Positions 16,062 to 23,437 of a stretch of 27,625 nucleotides of DNA are shown piece by piece. The translations under genes and the position numbers were made by a program. The first letter of the stretch is position 1. Every line of letters starts with the position of its first letter. The stretch is from Pseudomonadota bacterium (GTDB taxonomy: Bacteria; Pseudomonadota; Gammaproteobacteria; Steroidobacterales; Steroidobacteraceae): NCBI GenBank assembly GCA_021850555.1, contig JAJZLX010000171.1, positions 20,179 to 47,803 of the forward strand, in the 5' to 3' direction. The notes under the pieces were generated by a model, which saw only the letters and a program-made list of their open reading frames with translations, was not told the DNA's origin and did not search any database.

Positions 16062-17184
16062 TGTGGTCAGCGCGCCGAGCCGCCAGGACACCGACCGCCG
16101 CCTCGCGCACCCGCCCGCCCGCGCACCCGCTCCGGCGCTGCGCCCATCCGGACCGGGCTTCGGCCGACCCCTGAGACCGCCTGGAGCGACTTCGGGCGGC
16201 CGGCATGGCCGCGCAGAGCCGAAGACCCCGGCCACGAGGGCGGAGAAGAGCACCGCTGTTGCGTCGAATTCGGCGAACGCATCCGTCGGGCACTCGCCGG
16301 GCAGCTGAGCTCATTTGGGGCCGGCTTCTCGCCCTCGCACGCTGCCTCATTCAGCACCAGTGTCGCCGGACGACCGGTTGCGCTCATCCCGGTCGCTGCG
16401 GATGAGGTGCTGATTATCGGCCGGGAAGCGATCACAAACGCCTTCGAGCACGCTGAGGCGCGGTGCATCGAGGTCGAAGTCCTCTACGATGCCGAATCGT
16501 TGGCCGTCAGGATACGTGGCGACGGCAGGGGAATGGACAGGAATGCGGCCCAAGCCGGGGGCCCGGACCACTGGTACATCGTCGGCATGGACGAGCGGGC
16601 GCGTCACCTGGGGGCAAGGCTCAACATCTGGAGCCGGCCGGGCGGCGTGTGGGAGGCGAACGCCCGTACCGAGCGCGCAAAACGCCGCCCGGTTCGCCTG
16701 CACCGCAGGCTCATGGAGCCTCAAGCCCACTCCTGCCACGCCGAGGCGTCGCGGATCGGTTGCGCACAATCCGGCCGCCATCGCGCCGGCGCGCGGATAC
16801 GGCGCAACGACTCAAAGCCGACGGGGTCGCTCGCGTCCCTGCTCGCTCCAAGGCGCGGAAGTCATTTTGCGGCTTGCGGGACGGTTGTGTGCAGACTACG
16901 GTACGAATGTGCGATAAAGATCACTATATGCCGACGTCGAATGCGGGGAGGGGGCACCGGTCCACGGTGGCGAATCGCAAGCATGTTACCGGGCGCACAA
17001 TCCGCCGATACGCGACGTGGCAGTCTCTCCCTGGTGGACGCTCCGCCGGTTCAGCCGTTGCGCAAAAAGTCAATGACCCTGAATTCTTCACCTTCCGCCG
17101 TTGCGGCCACCGAGCCGAGCGCGCCCGCCCGGATACGGCCGGACGAGGCCGCCCTTCGCCGGCTCCCGCCTAAAAAGAGCCGTT
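16062..17184. other. Long low-coding region containing a decayed sensor-kinase fragment
   Basis: Between the phosphoribosyltransferase and the c-di-GMP gene lie 1123 bases with no complete gene. The middle (16281-16646) encodes a histidine-kinase ATPase remnant. The rest (16062-16280 and 16650-17184) has open frames in several registers because of high GC, but none resembles a protein family or has a sensible start. A less GC-rich patch at about 16900-16935 may carry the promoter of the downstream gene. Confidence 0.6.
16281..16646 (+). pseudogene. C-terminal remnant of a sensor histidine kinase (HATPase_c domain)
   Basis: The frame starting at 16281 reads like the end of a NarL/DesK-class sensor kinase, as in the propeller-containing kinases. 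It carries the loop before the ATPase (VAGRPVALIPVAADEVLIIG), the N-box (REAITNAFEHAEA), the IEVEVLYD strand, the G1 box (GDGRGMD), a GMDERARHLGARLNIWSRPG segment and then loss of similarity at about 16647. No sensor domain, no dimerisation/phospho-acceptor helix, no start codon and no ribosome site are found upstream, and the normal final strand of the domain is absent. No response regulator gene follows. It is therefore called a pseudogene fragment. A GTG at 16407 could start a protein, but that would lack half of the ATP-binding fold. Confidence 0.75.
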
Positions 17185-20100
17185 ATGCCTGATCCGGTCA
17201 GACCGCTGCTGTGGACCGATGCCATGGCGACGGGCATCGCCATGGTCGATGAGCAGCATCAGCGTCTGCTTGAGATCTTCAATCGCCTGGCGCTCGCCCA
17301 TGCCGAGGATGCCGCCCACGGCACCATGCTCGCAAGCCTCGATGAGCTGGTCGATTACACCCGCTATCACTTCCGCGAGGAGGAGCGGCTCATCTGCCAT
17401 TCGCAGCTGGATTCCAGGCACCGCGCGATGCATCTGCAGGCCCATGAGAGTTTCTGCGGATTCCTGCGCCAGGCACGGGCGTTCACGGCGGAACAAGCGA
17501 CGGAGGTGACCGTAGAGCTGCTGGCATTTCTTGCGCAATGGCTGCTGCACCACATCATGGAAGTCGACAGGCAGATGGCGCGAGAAATCGATTCGCTGCA
17601 GACCGCTCACGCTGCCGGTGATGCCGTATCCGCTCCGGCCCGTGACGCCAGGGAGGACATTGCACAGACCGTAAGCCAGCTGACGGATCACCTGGGACAG
17701 CGGACGATCGCGCTGCTCGGGCAGCGCCAGCAGCTCATGAATCTCCAGGCCCTGTATCGGGCGCTGCTGCATTGCGGCGATGTGCTGATTCACTGCCGCG
17801 AGGAGCAGCAGATGCTCGACAGCCTGTGCACCAAGCTGGTGCAGGGGACCGTTTTCCACACGGCATGGATCGGCAGACCCGGACAGAAGAACGTGTTCGA
17901 CGTGCTGGCGCTCGCCGGCGAGGGCGCAGAACAGGTGCGGGCCGCACCGCCGGAATTGACGGATCGGGAATGCGCGTCCGTCATCGTCAGGGCATGGAAC
18001 CGCCAGCGGCCGGTCGTCTGCAACGACACCCTGACTGATCCGACGTTGCGACCATGGCACGCGGGCTTCGCCACACATCGCTGGCTCAGTGTGCTCGCCA
18101 TTCCCATCACGCGGGCTGCAAAGATATGGGCGGTACTGGTGCTGGCATCGCCCCGGAGCGGGTGCTTCGATGAGGCCACGATCGAGGTTTGCACGCGGAT
18201 CGCGGCTTTGCTGGGTCACGGAATCGATGAGCTCGATGCCAAGAGCCGCGTGCAAGCACGGCAAGCGCAGGATGCTCAGATAGCGCGCACCGACATGCTC
18301 ACCGGCCTGCCGAACCGGCTGGCTCTCAAGGAGTACCTGCCGCAGGCCATTGCCCGGGCGCGCCGCCGCGCGACATCCGTGGCGGTGGGCGTGATCGATC
18401 TCGACGATTTCAAGCCGGTCAATGATCAGTTGGGGCATGAAGCCGGAGACGAGCTGCTGCAGTGCATCTCGCGCGACCTGCTCGAGTGGCTGAGAGACTC
18501 GGATTTCATCGCGCGCGTAGGCGGCGATGAGTTTGTGGTGGTCCTGGAGGACCTCGAGCCCACACAGGCGATACCCCAGCTCGCGGCTGCGCTCAAGCAC
18601 CTGCACCGGGCGGTGGAGGAGCCCTTCCGGTTGAGCGTGGGCAAGGCGGTGTCGATCGACATGACCATGGGCGTGGCCCTGTATCCGGCCGATGGACATG
18701 AACCGGAGCTGTTGCTGCGCCAGGCCGATGCGGCGATGTACCAGGCCAAGCAGACCAAGGGGGAACGGACGCAATGGTGGAGGCTCGGCGCAACCACCTC
18801 GCCGGAACAGATCGCCGAAACGACTTTCGACGCCTTCGGCCCCGAGGCAATGGAGTCCATGAAGCGCCTGGCGCCGCATCTGCAGACGGTGTCGGAGAAA
18901 TTTTCGACGGCGTTCTATCGGGAATTGCAGTCGCACCCCGAGAGCGCCGCGATCCTCGCATGCCTGACCCAGGCGGAGTTTCACGCGCTCGCGCGCACTC
19001 AGGCGGCGCACCTGCGCTTTCTGCTCGATGCGCGGACCAAGGAGCAGGCGGTGGCGAGGACCGCTGACCGGATCGGCACGGTCCACGCCCTCATCGGCGT
19101 CTCGGGTGCGTGGATGACGAGGGCCACGGGAATGTACCGCGACTTGTTGCGCGCCCATCTGGATGCGGCGTTGCTCACCGCGCGCACACGCTACCGTACT
19201 CTGCGGGCAGCCGATGCCAGGCTGCAATTGGACATCGAGACTCAGCTGCAAGCCATGCAGTCCGTGCTCGACCAATACCAGATGCTGCTTGCCCGCCCGA
19301 TGGGCGGCGGGGCTTCGACGGCGGACTGGACTCAGGCTGAGCTTGCCGCGCTGGCGGCACTGCCGGGCATCCGCTTCGCGGCGTTGATCCGGCCGGACGT
19401 GCAGAACCGGCTCATCATCGAGCGAGCGGCCGGTGAAGGCTCGGATGAGTTCATCGAGGCGCATCGCGCGCGCGACCTTTACCCGATGCTTGACCCCAGG
19501 GATGTGCGCGGTCGCGGGCTGGTGGCGAGCACCTGGATGACCGACTCTCAACAAGAGGCGGTTGCCCATTGGCTCGACAGTCGCTCTGAGCCCTGGCGGG
19601 CGCTGTTGCAGGAGTTCGGCATACGCAGCGCGGTGACTCTGCCCGTACATCGCCATAATGCGATCCATGCCGTGTTGATGCTCTTTGGCGCGTATCCGCA
19701 CCAGTTCGCTTCCGGCTGGATGCGCACCTGGCGCCTGTCGCTGCAGAACCGCTGGGATCTGATGACCGTGATGTCGCACGGCAGCTGGCACGCGATCGAC
19801 TGCGGCGAGGCCGCGCAGATCCGCTCGCTCCTCTACGGCGGGGGCGTCGAGATGTTCGTGCAGCCGGTCGTCAACCTCTCTGATGGCTCGCTGGTGAAAG
19901 TCGAGGCGCTGGCGCGGTTGCGCACGCCCGAGGGCACCTTCCTGACCCCCGGGAAGTTCCTGCCGGCACTGGGAGAAACCGACCTTGACTCACTCTTCCG
20001 GCAGGGACTGGCGCAGGGACTGAATCACTTGCGCCGCTGGCGGGACGGGAAACTGGACATCCAGATGTCGATCAATCTCGCGCCGAGCTCTCTGGTGCAC

Positions 20101-20823
20101 CCGGACTGCGCTCGATGGATCGACGAGGCGCTGCGCGAGGCGCAGGTGGCGCCTGAGGACCTCACCCTAGAGCTGCTCGAGAGCCAGGCGCTGGAGGCGA
20201 GCGCGGTGGATGAAGCCATCACCCGGCTGGCCTCGATGGGTATCAAGATCGCGTTGGACGATCTGGGAGCGGGGTTCAGCAATTTGAAGCGTCTTGCGGA
20301 GCTGCCCTTCGACGTGATCAAGATAGACCAGAACATCATCAAGGATCTCGCCTGCGATCCGATCAAGGCGCTGTGCCTCATCCGCACCGTCGTGCAGATC
20401 GGTCATGACCTGGAGCGTGAGGTAGTGGCCGAGGGTCTGGAGACCGAGGGGATCATCGAGGCGGCAAGACGGCTCGGCTGCCGCTACGGACAGGGGTATG
20501 GGCTGGCGCGGCCGATGCCGGCAGCGGCGCTCGCGGACTGGATCAGCACACGAGCGTCCTGCGGCGACGATGACTGCGGCCTGAAGAGCTGGATCGGCGC
20601 GCTCGCCTACCAGTGGATGGTGATGCACGATGCGCTCAGTCTGCGCCTTCCGGGCGAGCTCGACTCCTGTCCGGTCACTGGCTTCTTCGCGACGCAGTCG
20701 ATACACGATCCGCAGATCCTGCAGTGGCATCGGCAGGTTCACGAGGATCCGGACGAATCGGCCCGTCTGCAGGCCATGCGGCATCTGACGCACTGGATGA
20801 CGCGCAAGACTCGGGAAAATTGA
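17185..20823 (+). CDS. Hemerythrin-GAF-GGDEF-globin-GAF-EAL c-di-GMP signalling protein
   Basis: The 1212-residue soluble protein combines several input domains with c-di-GMP synthesis and breakdown. Residues 1-135 are a bacteriohemerythrin with the di-iron ligand set H25, H62, E66, H83, H87, H123 and D128. About 190-350 is a GAF domain. GGDEF follows (about 368-530) with GGDEF at 446-450 and the product-inhibition site RDSD at 437-440. About 545-715 looks like a globin-sensor/protoglobin domain with RIGTVHALIGV, making His634 the likely proximal heme ligand. A GAF-like segment (about 715-860) precedes an EAL domain (about 870-1125) with intact catalytic marks EAL 907-909, SINLAP, ELLES, DDLGAGFSN, IKID, AEGLET. 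Residues 1133-1212 form a His/Cys tail. ATG at 17185 is the first sensible start (AAGAG upstream). Likely role: O2/redox/NO-linked control of c-di-GMP. The globin assignment is less certain than the others. Confidence 0.88.
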   Translation: MPDPVRPLLWTDAMATGIAMVDEQHQRLLEIFNRLALAHAEDAAHGTMLASLDELVDYTRYHFREEERLICHSQLDSRHRAMHLQAHESFCGFLRQARAFTAEQATEVTVELLAFLAQWLLHHIMEVDRQMAREIDSLQTAHAAGDAVSAPARDAREDIAQTVSQLTDHLGQRTIALLGQRQQLMNLQALYRALLHCGDVLIHCREEQQMLDSLCTKLVQGTVFHTAWIGRPGQKNVFDVLALAGEGAEQVRAAPPELTDRECASVIVRAWNRQRPVVCNDTLTDPTLRPWHAGFATHRWLSVLAIPITRAAKIWAVLVLASPRSGCFDEATIEVCTRIAALLGHGIDELDAKSRVQARQAQDAQIARTDMLTGLPNRLALKEYLPQAIARARRRATSVAVGVIDLDDFKPVNDQLGHEAGDELLQCISRDLLEWLRDSDFIARVGGDEFVVVLEDLEPTQAIPQLAAALKHLHRAVEEPFRLSVGKAVSIDMTMGVALYPADGHEPELLLRQADAAMYQAKQTKGERTQWWRLGATTSPEQIAETTFDAFGPEAMESMKRLAPHLQTVSEKFSTAFYRELQSHPESAAILACLTQAEFHALARTQAAHLRFLLDARTKEQAVARTADRIGTVHALIGVSGAWMTRATGMYRDLLRAHLDAALLTARTRYRTLRAADARLQLDIETQLQAMQSVLDQYQMLLARPMGGGASTADWTQAELAALAALPGIRFAALIRPDVQNRLIIERAAGEGSDEFIEAHRARDLYPMLDPRDVRGRGLVASTWMTDSQQEAVAHWLDSRSEPWRALLQEFGIRSAVTLPVHRHNAIHAVLMLFGAYPHQFASGWMRTWRLSLQNRWDLMTVMSHGSWHAIDCGEAAQIRSLLYGGGVEMFVQPVVNLSDGSLVKVEALARLRTPEGTFLTPGKFLPALGETDLDSLFRQGLAQGLNHLRRWRDGKLDIQMSINLAPSSLVHPDCARWIDEALREAQVAPEDLTLELLESQALEASAVDEAITRLASMGIKIALDDLGAGFSNLKRLAELPFDVIKIDQNIIKDLACDPIKALCLIRTVVQIGHDLEREVVAEGLETEGIIEAARRLGCRYGQGYGLARPMPAAALADWISTRASCGDDDCGLKSWIGALAYQWMVMHDALSLRLPGELDSCPVTGFFATQSIHDPQILQWHRQVHEDPDESARLQAMRHLTHWMTRKTREN

Positions 20824-21371
20824 GCGGCCGGCTCGACGCAGGTCTGCGACCACTCGACAGGCTGATCGCGGACGCGCACAAGGCACACGACGCGGCAAGG
20901 CAGGAGTACGAAGTTCAGATGCTGACCCACACCGCCAGGAAAGACGCGATCGAATACCGGGTCAAATAGCAGGCGAAGAAGTCATGTCAGGGTCTGGCGG
21001 AAATTGCCCGAGAGCCTGGAGATCTGACCGCGCCCGAGGCGCCCAAAGAACGGCGTTACAGGACCAATGACACCACCGCCGAGAAGCTGGGCGAGCTGCT
21101 GCGGGACAATCCGAGTGGGATCCTCGCGAAGCGTGACGAGCTGGTCGGCCTGATCGCCAGCTGGGACCGGGAGGGACGCGAGGGTGAGCGGGCATTCTGG
21201 CTGGAAGCCTGGAACGGCACTCAGCACTTCGGCACCGATCGCATTGGTCGCGGCCCTGTGCGGATCACGCCGGCCGAAGCAGCGGAACGGCTGTCGGAGT
21301 GGGTCGAGGCTCCCCCGCAAGACATACATGGCAACTTCTTTGCGTTGGACACCGGGAAGCGTGGCTGGTAA
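20824..21371 (+). pseudogene. DUF3987-type mobile-element protein, broken by an in-frame stop
   Basis: The frame that runs on from the end of the c-di-GMP gene encodes a recognisable DUF3987 (YfjI-like) segment, a family found in phages, plasmids and integrated elements. The core is RYRTNDTTAEKLGELLRDNP, then LAKRDELVGLIASWDREGRE, then AFWLEAWNGTQHFGTDRIGR. A TAG at 20967-20969 interrupts the frame upstream of this core, between IEYRVK and QAKKSCQG; the frame continues cleanly afterwards to a TAA at 21369. After GRGPVRI similarity is lost, and the last 30 or so residues look unrelated, suggesting an internal deletion or fusion. The N-terminal half of the family is missing and no start codon is evident. 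It is a decayed remnant of a mobile element. The exact 5' limit is approximate. Confidence 0.75.
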
Positions 21372-21392
21372 AGCATGAGCCAGCCGAGGCAT

Positions 21393-21770
21393 TCATGCAG
21401 TCTTCGGCCCCCGAGTCGCCCCGATCAGGATATCAGCGGAGATCCCGAGCTTCTCGTGCAGGGCGCGGATCATGTTGATCGACAGACCACGCTTGCGGTT
21501 GAGCACATCGCAGACCCGGGCACGGGTTCCGAGGATCTCTTCCAGGTCCTTGCGCGATAGTCCCTGTTGCTCCATGCGAAACTTGATGGCCTCGATCGGG
21601 TCGGGTGGATCCATGGGATAGTGCTCGGTCTCGTACGACTCGATGAGCATCGCCAGGATATCCAGACGATCCCCCTTGGGCGTACCGTCTTTGGCACCCC
21701 GGAGCACCTCGACTTCGCCGAGAGCTCTCTCGTAATCCTTCTCGTTTCCAATCGGCTTTAGATCTTTCAT
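21393..21770 (-). CDS. HigA-like antitoxin, XRE-type HTH protein
   Basis: The 125-residue protein fits the HigA/COG5499 antitoxin group: an acidic N-terminal half (YETEHYPMDPPDPIEAIKFR) and a C-terminal helix-turn-helix (LSRKDLEEILGTRARVCDVL, followed by LNRKRGLSINMIRALHEKLGI). These proteins neutralise a HigB RNase and repress their own operon. AGGA lies nine bases before the ATG. The reading frame is intact with a normal stop. The gene just upstream should encode HigB, but only a C-terminal stump of it is present, so this looks like an orphan antitoxin, possibly kept by chance or for cross-neutralisation. It sits in a patch with other mobile-element remnants beside tRNA-Pro. Confidence 0.85.
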   Translation of the reverse strand: MKDLKPIGNEKDYERALGEVEVLRGAKDGTPKGDRLDILAMLIESYETEHYPMDPPDPIEAIKFRMEQQGLSRKDLEEILGTRARVCDVLNRKRGLSINMIRALHEKLGISADILIGATRGPKTA

Positions 21771-21774
21771 AAGC

Positions 21775-21888
21775 GACCGTCCTCACGTCGATATGGGCGT
21801 ACTGCGCCTGGGAGCCGATCCATACGATGTGCTTTTCGAAATCAACCGCGGCCACCGGGGGATAATCATTGTCTTTGACGCGGTGCAC
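21775..21888 (-). pseudogene. HigB-like toxin remnant (C-terminal end only)
   Basis: Read on the minus strand this segment gives VHRVKDNDYPPVAAVDFEKH and then IVWIGSQAQYAHIDVRTV, the end of a HigB mRNA-interferase-like toxin, whose family consensus is roughly N-x-Y-R-L-V-V-A-x-D-F and IGTHA-x-YD-x-ID. The N-terminal two thirds are missing, no start codon is visible, two or three residues before IGSQA appear deleted, and the normal stop is absent, so the frame runs on into higA in another register. The upstream boundary coincides with the start of an IS3 OrfA remnant on the other strand. Confidence 0.7.
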
Positions 21889-22005
21889 GTGAAGCGGCTG
21901 CGGCAGATCGAGGCCGAGAGCGCGAAGCGCAGGAAGCTGCTCGCTCAGCGCGATCTGGGGATCGAGTTGATGAAGGAGATCTCCGCAAAAAAAATGGTAG
22001 GCGCG
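21889..22005 (+). mobile_element. IS3-family OrfA fragment (transposase remnant)
   Basis: The plus-strand frame KRLRQIEAESAKRRKLLAQR followed by DLGIELMKEISAKKMVGA matches the coiled-coil end of IS3-family OrfA proteins (consensus RLKQLEEENARLKKLLAERD, then LEIEVMKEI-AKK). An eight-A run at 21987-21994 falls where such elements often carry their frameshift signal. There is no N-terminal helix-turn-helix, no OrfB and no terminal inverted repeats, so only about 39 codons survive. It directly abuts the higB stump, suggesting that insertion followed by deletion destroyed the toxin gene. Confidence 0.7.
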
Positions 22006-22184
22006 CCCGGGCCAGGACGTCCCATGCATCGTCGGTTCTTGTTTTTCGCATTGTCAGGGCAGCAGCGATGACTGCGATGGATCGCGCTGTTGGCCGACAA
22101 GCCGGAATGAGGCTACCGGCACCCCTGCTGGTACCCCAGCAGGAGATATCGACCCCCCCTGAAAACGTAAATCCTTGTTTTAAT
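22006..22184. other. Short spacer between IS3 remnant and tRNA-Pro
   Basis: No gene is recognised in these 179 bases. The one clear structure is a perfect inverted repeat at 22124-22143. A poly-C/G tract lies at 22152-22159, and AT-rich sequence follows up to the tRNA 3' end. Confidence 0.5.
22124..22143. repeat. Perfect 8-bp inverted repeat (hairpin) near tRNA-Pro
   Basis: CCTGCTGG, a TACC loop and CCAGCAGG form a perfect stem. It lies about 42 bases past the 3' end of tRNA-Pro in the tRNA's direction of transcription and could end that transcript, although no T-run follows. It could equally be a leftover recombination or binding site of the decayed element. Confidence 0.45.
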
Positions 22185-22261
22185 TGGTCGGGGCAGGGAG
22201 ATTCGAACTCCCGACCCTCTGCTCCCAAAGCAGATGCGCTACCAGACTGCGCCATGCCCCG
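22185..22261 (-). tRNA. tRNA-Pro (anticodon TGG)
   Basis: The 77-base gene folds as a normal tRNA: acceptor stem CGGGGCA/TGCCCCG, D-arm GCGC-type stem with GG in the loop, anticodon stem TCTGC/GCAGA with loop TTTGGGA (anticodon TGG), T-arm GGGAG-TTCGAAT-CTCCC, discriminator A and an encoded CCA tail (22187-22185). Its 3' end faces the decayed mobile patch at 20824-22184, the side on which integrative elements usually insert. Confidence 0.96.
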
Positions 22262-22392
22262 AATTGCGCCGCATGTATCGGATCCCCGCCGTGACGCTCC
22301 CGGACAGCCCGGGCGACGGATCTGATCTTTCGGCCATCCGGGGATGATATGCGAGAATGGCCGTTCCCTCAAAGCACAGGTCCACGAGCCCC

Positions 22393-23256
22393 ATGACTGC
22401 ACAGGTGATCGACGGGCGAAAACTGGCCACCGAGGTCAAAAATCAGGTCCGCACCGCCGTCGACGCGGCACTCGCCCGAGGTCGGCGGCGTCCGGCGCTT
22501 GCCGTCGTCAAGGTCGGCGACAACCCCGCCTCCGAGGTCTACGTGCGCAACAAGCGCAAGGCCTGCGAGGAGGTCGGCATCCGCTCGGTGGCCCACGATC
22601 TGCCGCATTCCACCTCGGAAATCGCCCTGCTTTCCCTCATCGACGAGCTCAACCGCGATCCGGAGATCGACGGCATCCTGGTGCAGCTGCCCCTGCCCGA
22701 TCAGATCCTCTCCACCGCCATCATCGAAAAGATCGACCCGACCAAGGACGTTGACGGTTTCCACCCGTACAACGTCGGGCGCCTGGTCCAGCGCATCCCC
22801 CTCATCCGGCCCTGCACGCCCTATGGGGTCATCAGGCTCCTCGAGTCGATCGGCGCCCCGCTCAAGGGCCAGCATGCGGTGGTCATCGGCGCCTCCAACA
22901 TCGTCGGCCGCCCGATGTCCCTCGAGCTGCTGCTGATGGGGGCCACCACGACGGTCTGCCACCGGTTCACCAGCGATCTGCGCTCCCACGTCACCCGCGC
23001 GGACATCCTCATCGTCGCGGCGGGCAAGCCCGACCTGGTTCCCGGCGAGTGGATCAAGCCCGGAGCGGTGGTCATCGACGTCGGCATGAATCGCCTGGAC
23101 AACGGCAAGCTGGTGGGCGATGTGCAATTCGAGGAAGCTCGCGAGCGCGCCGGCTGGATCACCCCGGTCCCCGGCGGCGTCGGCCCGATGACCGTGGCCA
23201 TGCTGATGCACAACACCCTGGAGGCCTTTCACCGCCGCCACCAACTGGGGCGTTAG
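22393..23256 (+). CDS. folD: Bifunctional methylenetetrahydrofolate dehydrogenase/cyclohydrolase FolD
   Basis: The 287-residue cytoplasmic enzyme interconverts 5,10-methylene-, methenyl- and 10-formyl-tetrahydrofolate using NADP, feeding purine and formyl-Met synthesis. Both family signatures are plain: [16 protein letters not shown] (with the catalytic YxxxK, Y-V-R-N-K) and [12 protein letters not shown] near the C-terminus. The dinucleotide fold carries [18 protein letters not shown]. Length matches the usual 280-300. ATG at 22393 gives the standard N-terminus [12 protein letters not shown]; a longer in-frame reading from 22357 adds residues absent from the family. The ribosome site is weak. 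It is divergent from tRNA-Pro and appears monocistronic. Confidence 0.96.
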   Translation: MTAQVIDGRKLATEVKNQVRTAVDAALARGRRRPALAVVKVGDNPASEVYVRNKRKACEEVGIRSVAHDLPHSTSEIALLSLIDELNRDPEIDGILVQLPLPDQILSTAIIEKIDPTKDVDGFHPYNVGRLVQRIPLIRPCTPYGVIRLLESIGAPLKGQHAVVIGASNIVGRPMSLELLLMGATTTVCHRFTSDLRSHVTRADILIVAAGKPDLVPGEWIKPGAVVIDVGMNRLDNGKLVGDVQFEEARERAGWITPVPGGVGPMTVAMLMHNTLEAFHRRHQLGR

Positions 23257-23289
23257 GCGGGCGCGGCGGCAAGCCGGTTCCCACGGGAG

Positions 23290-23305
23290 CGGCAGGATCC
23301 TGCCG
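23290..23305. repeat. 16-bp perfect palindrome downstream of folD
   Basis: CGGCAGGATCCTGCCG is self-complementary and lies 34 bases past the folD stop. It could form a terminator-like hairpin in the folD transcript (no T-run) or be a protein-binding site. Confidence 0.35.
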
Positions 23306-23437
23306 GCTGCCCCGCGCGCCTCACAGATCTGTCGATTGGCCCCTCGAGCTGGCAAGCGCCCCGGTAGAGTGCGGATCAAGGCTGAACAGGCGGCGGGCGC
23401 CGCCGAGCCTTCAGTCCGATCCAGCGAGGATTGTCCC

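Noticed and set aside
17170..19791. 873-codon minus-strand open frame opposite the c-di-GMP gene
   Set aside because: No motifs; the plus-strand protein has intact hemerythrin, GGDEF and globin-like motifs across the same bases.
20824..22261. Paired attachment-site repeats flanking the mobile patch
   Set aside because: I looked for a second copy of the tRNA-Pro 3' end sequence in the window and found none, so no att sites are claimed.
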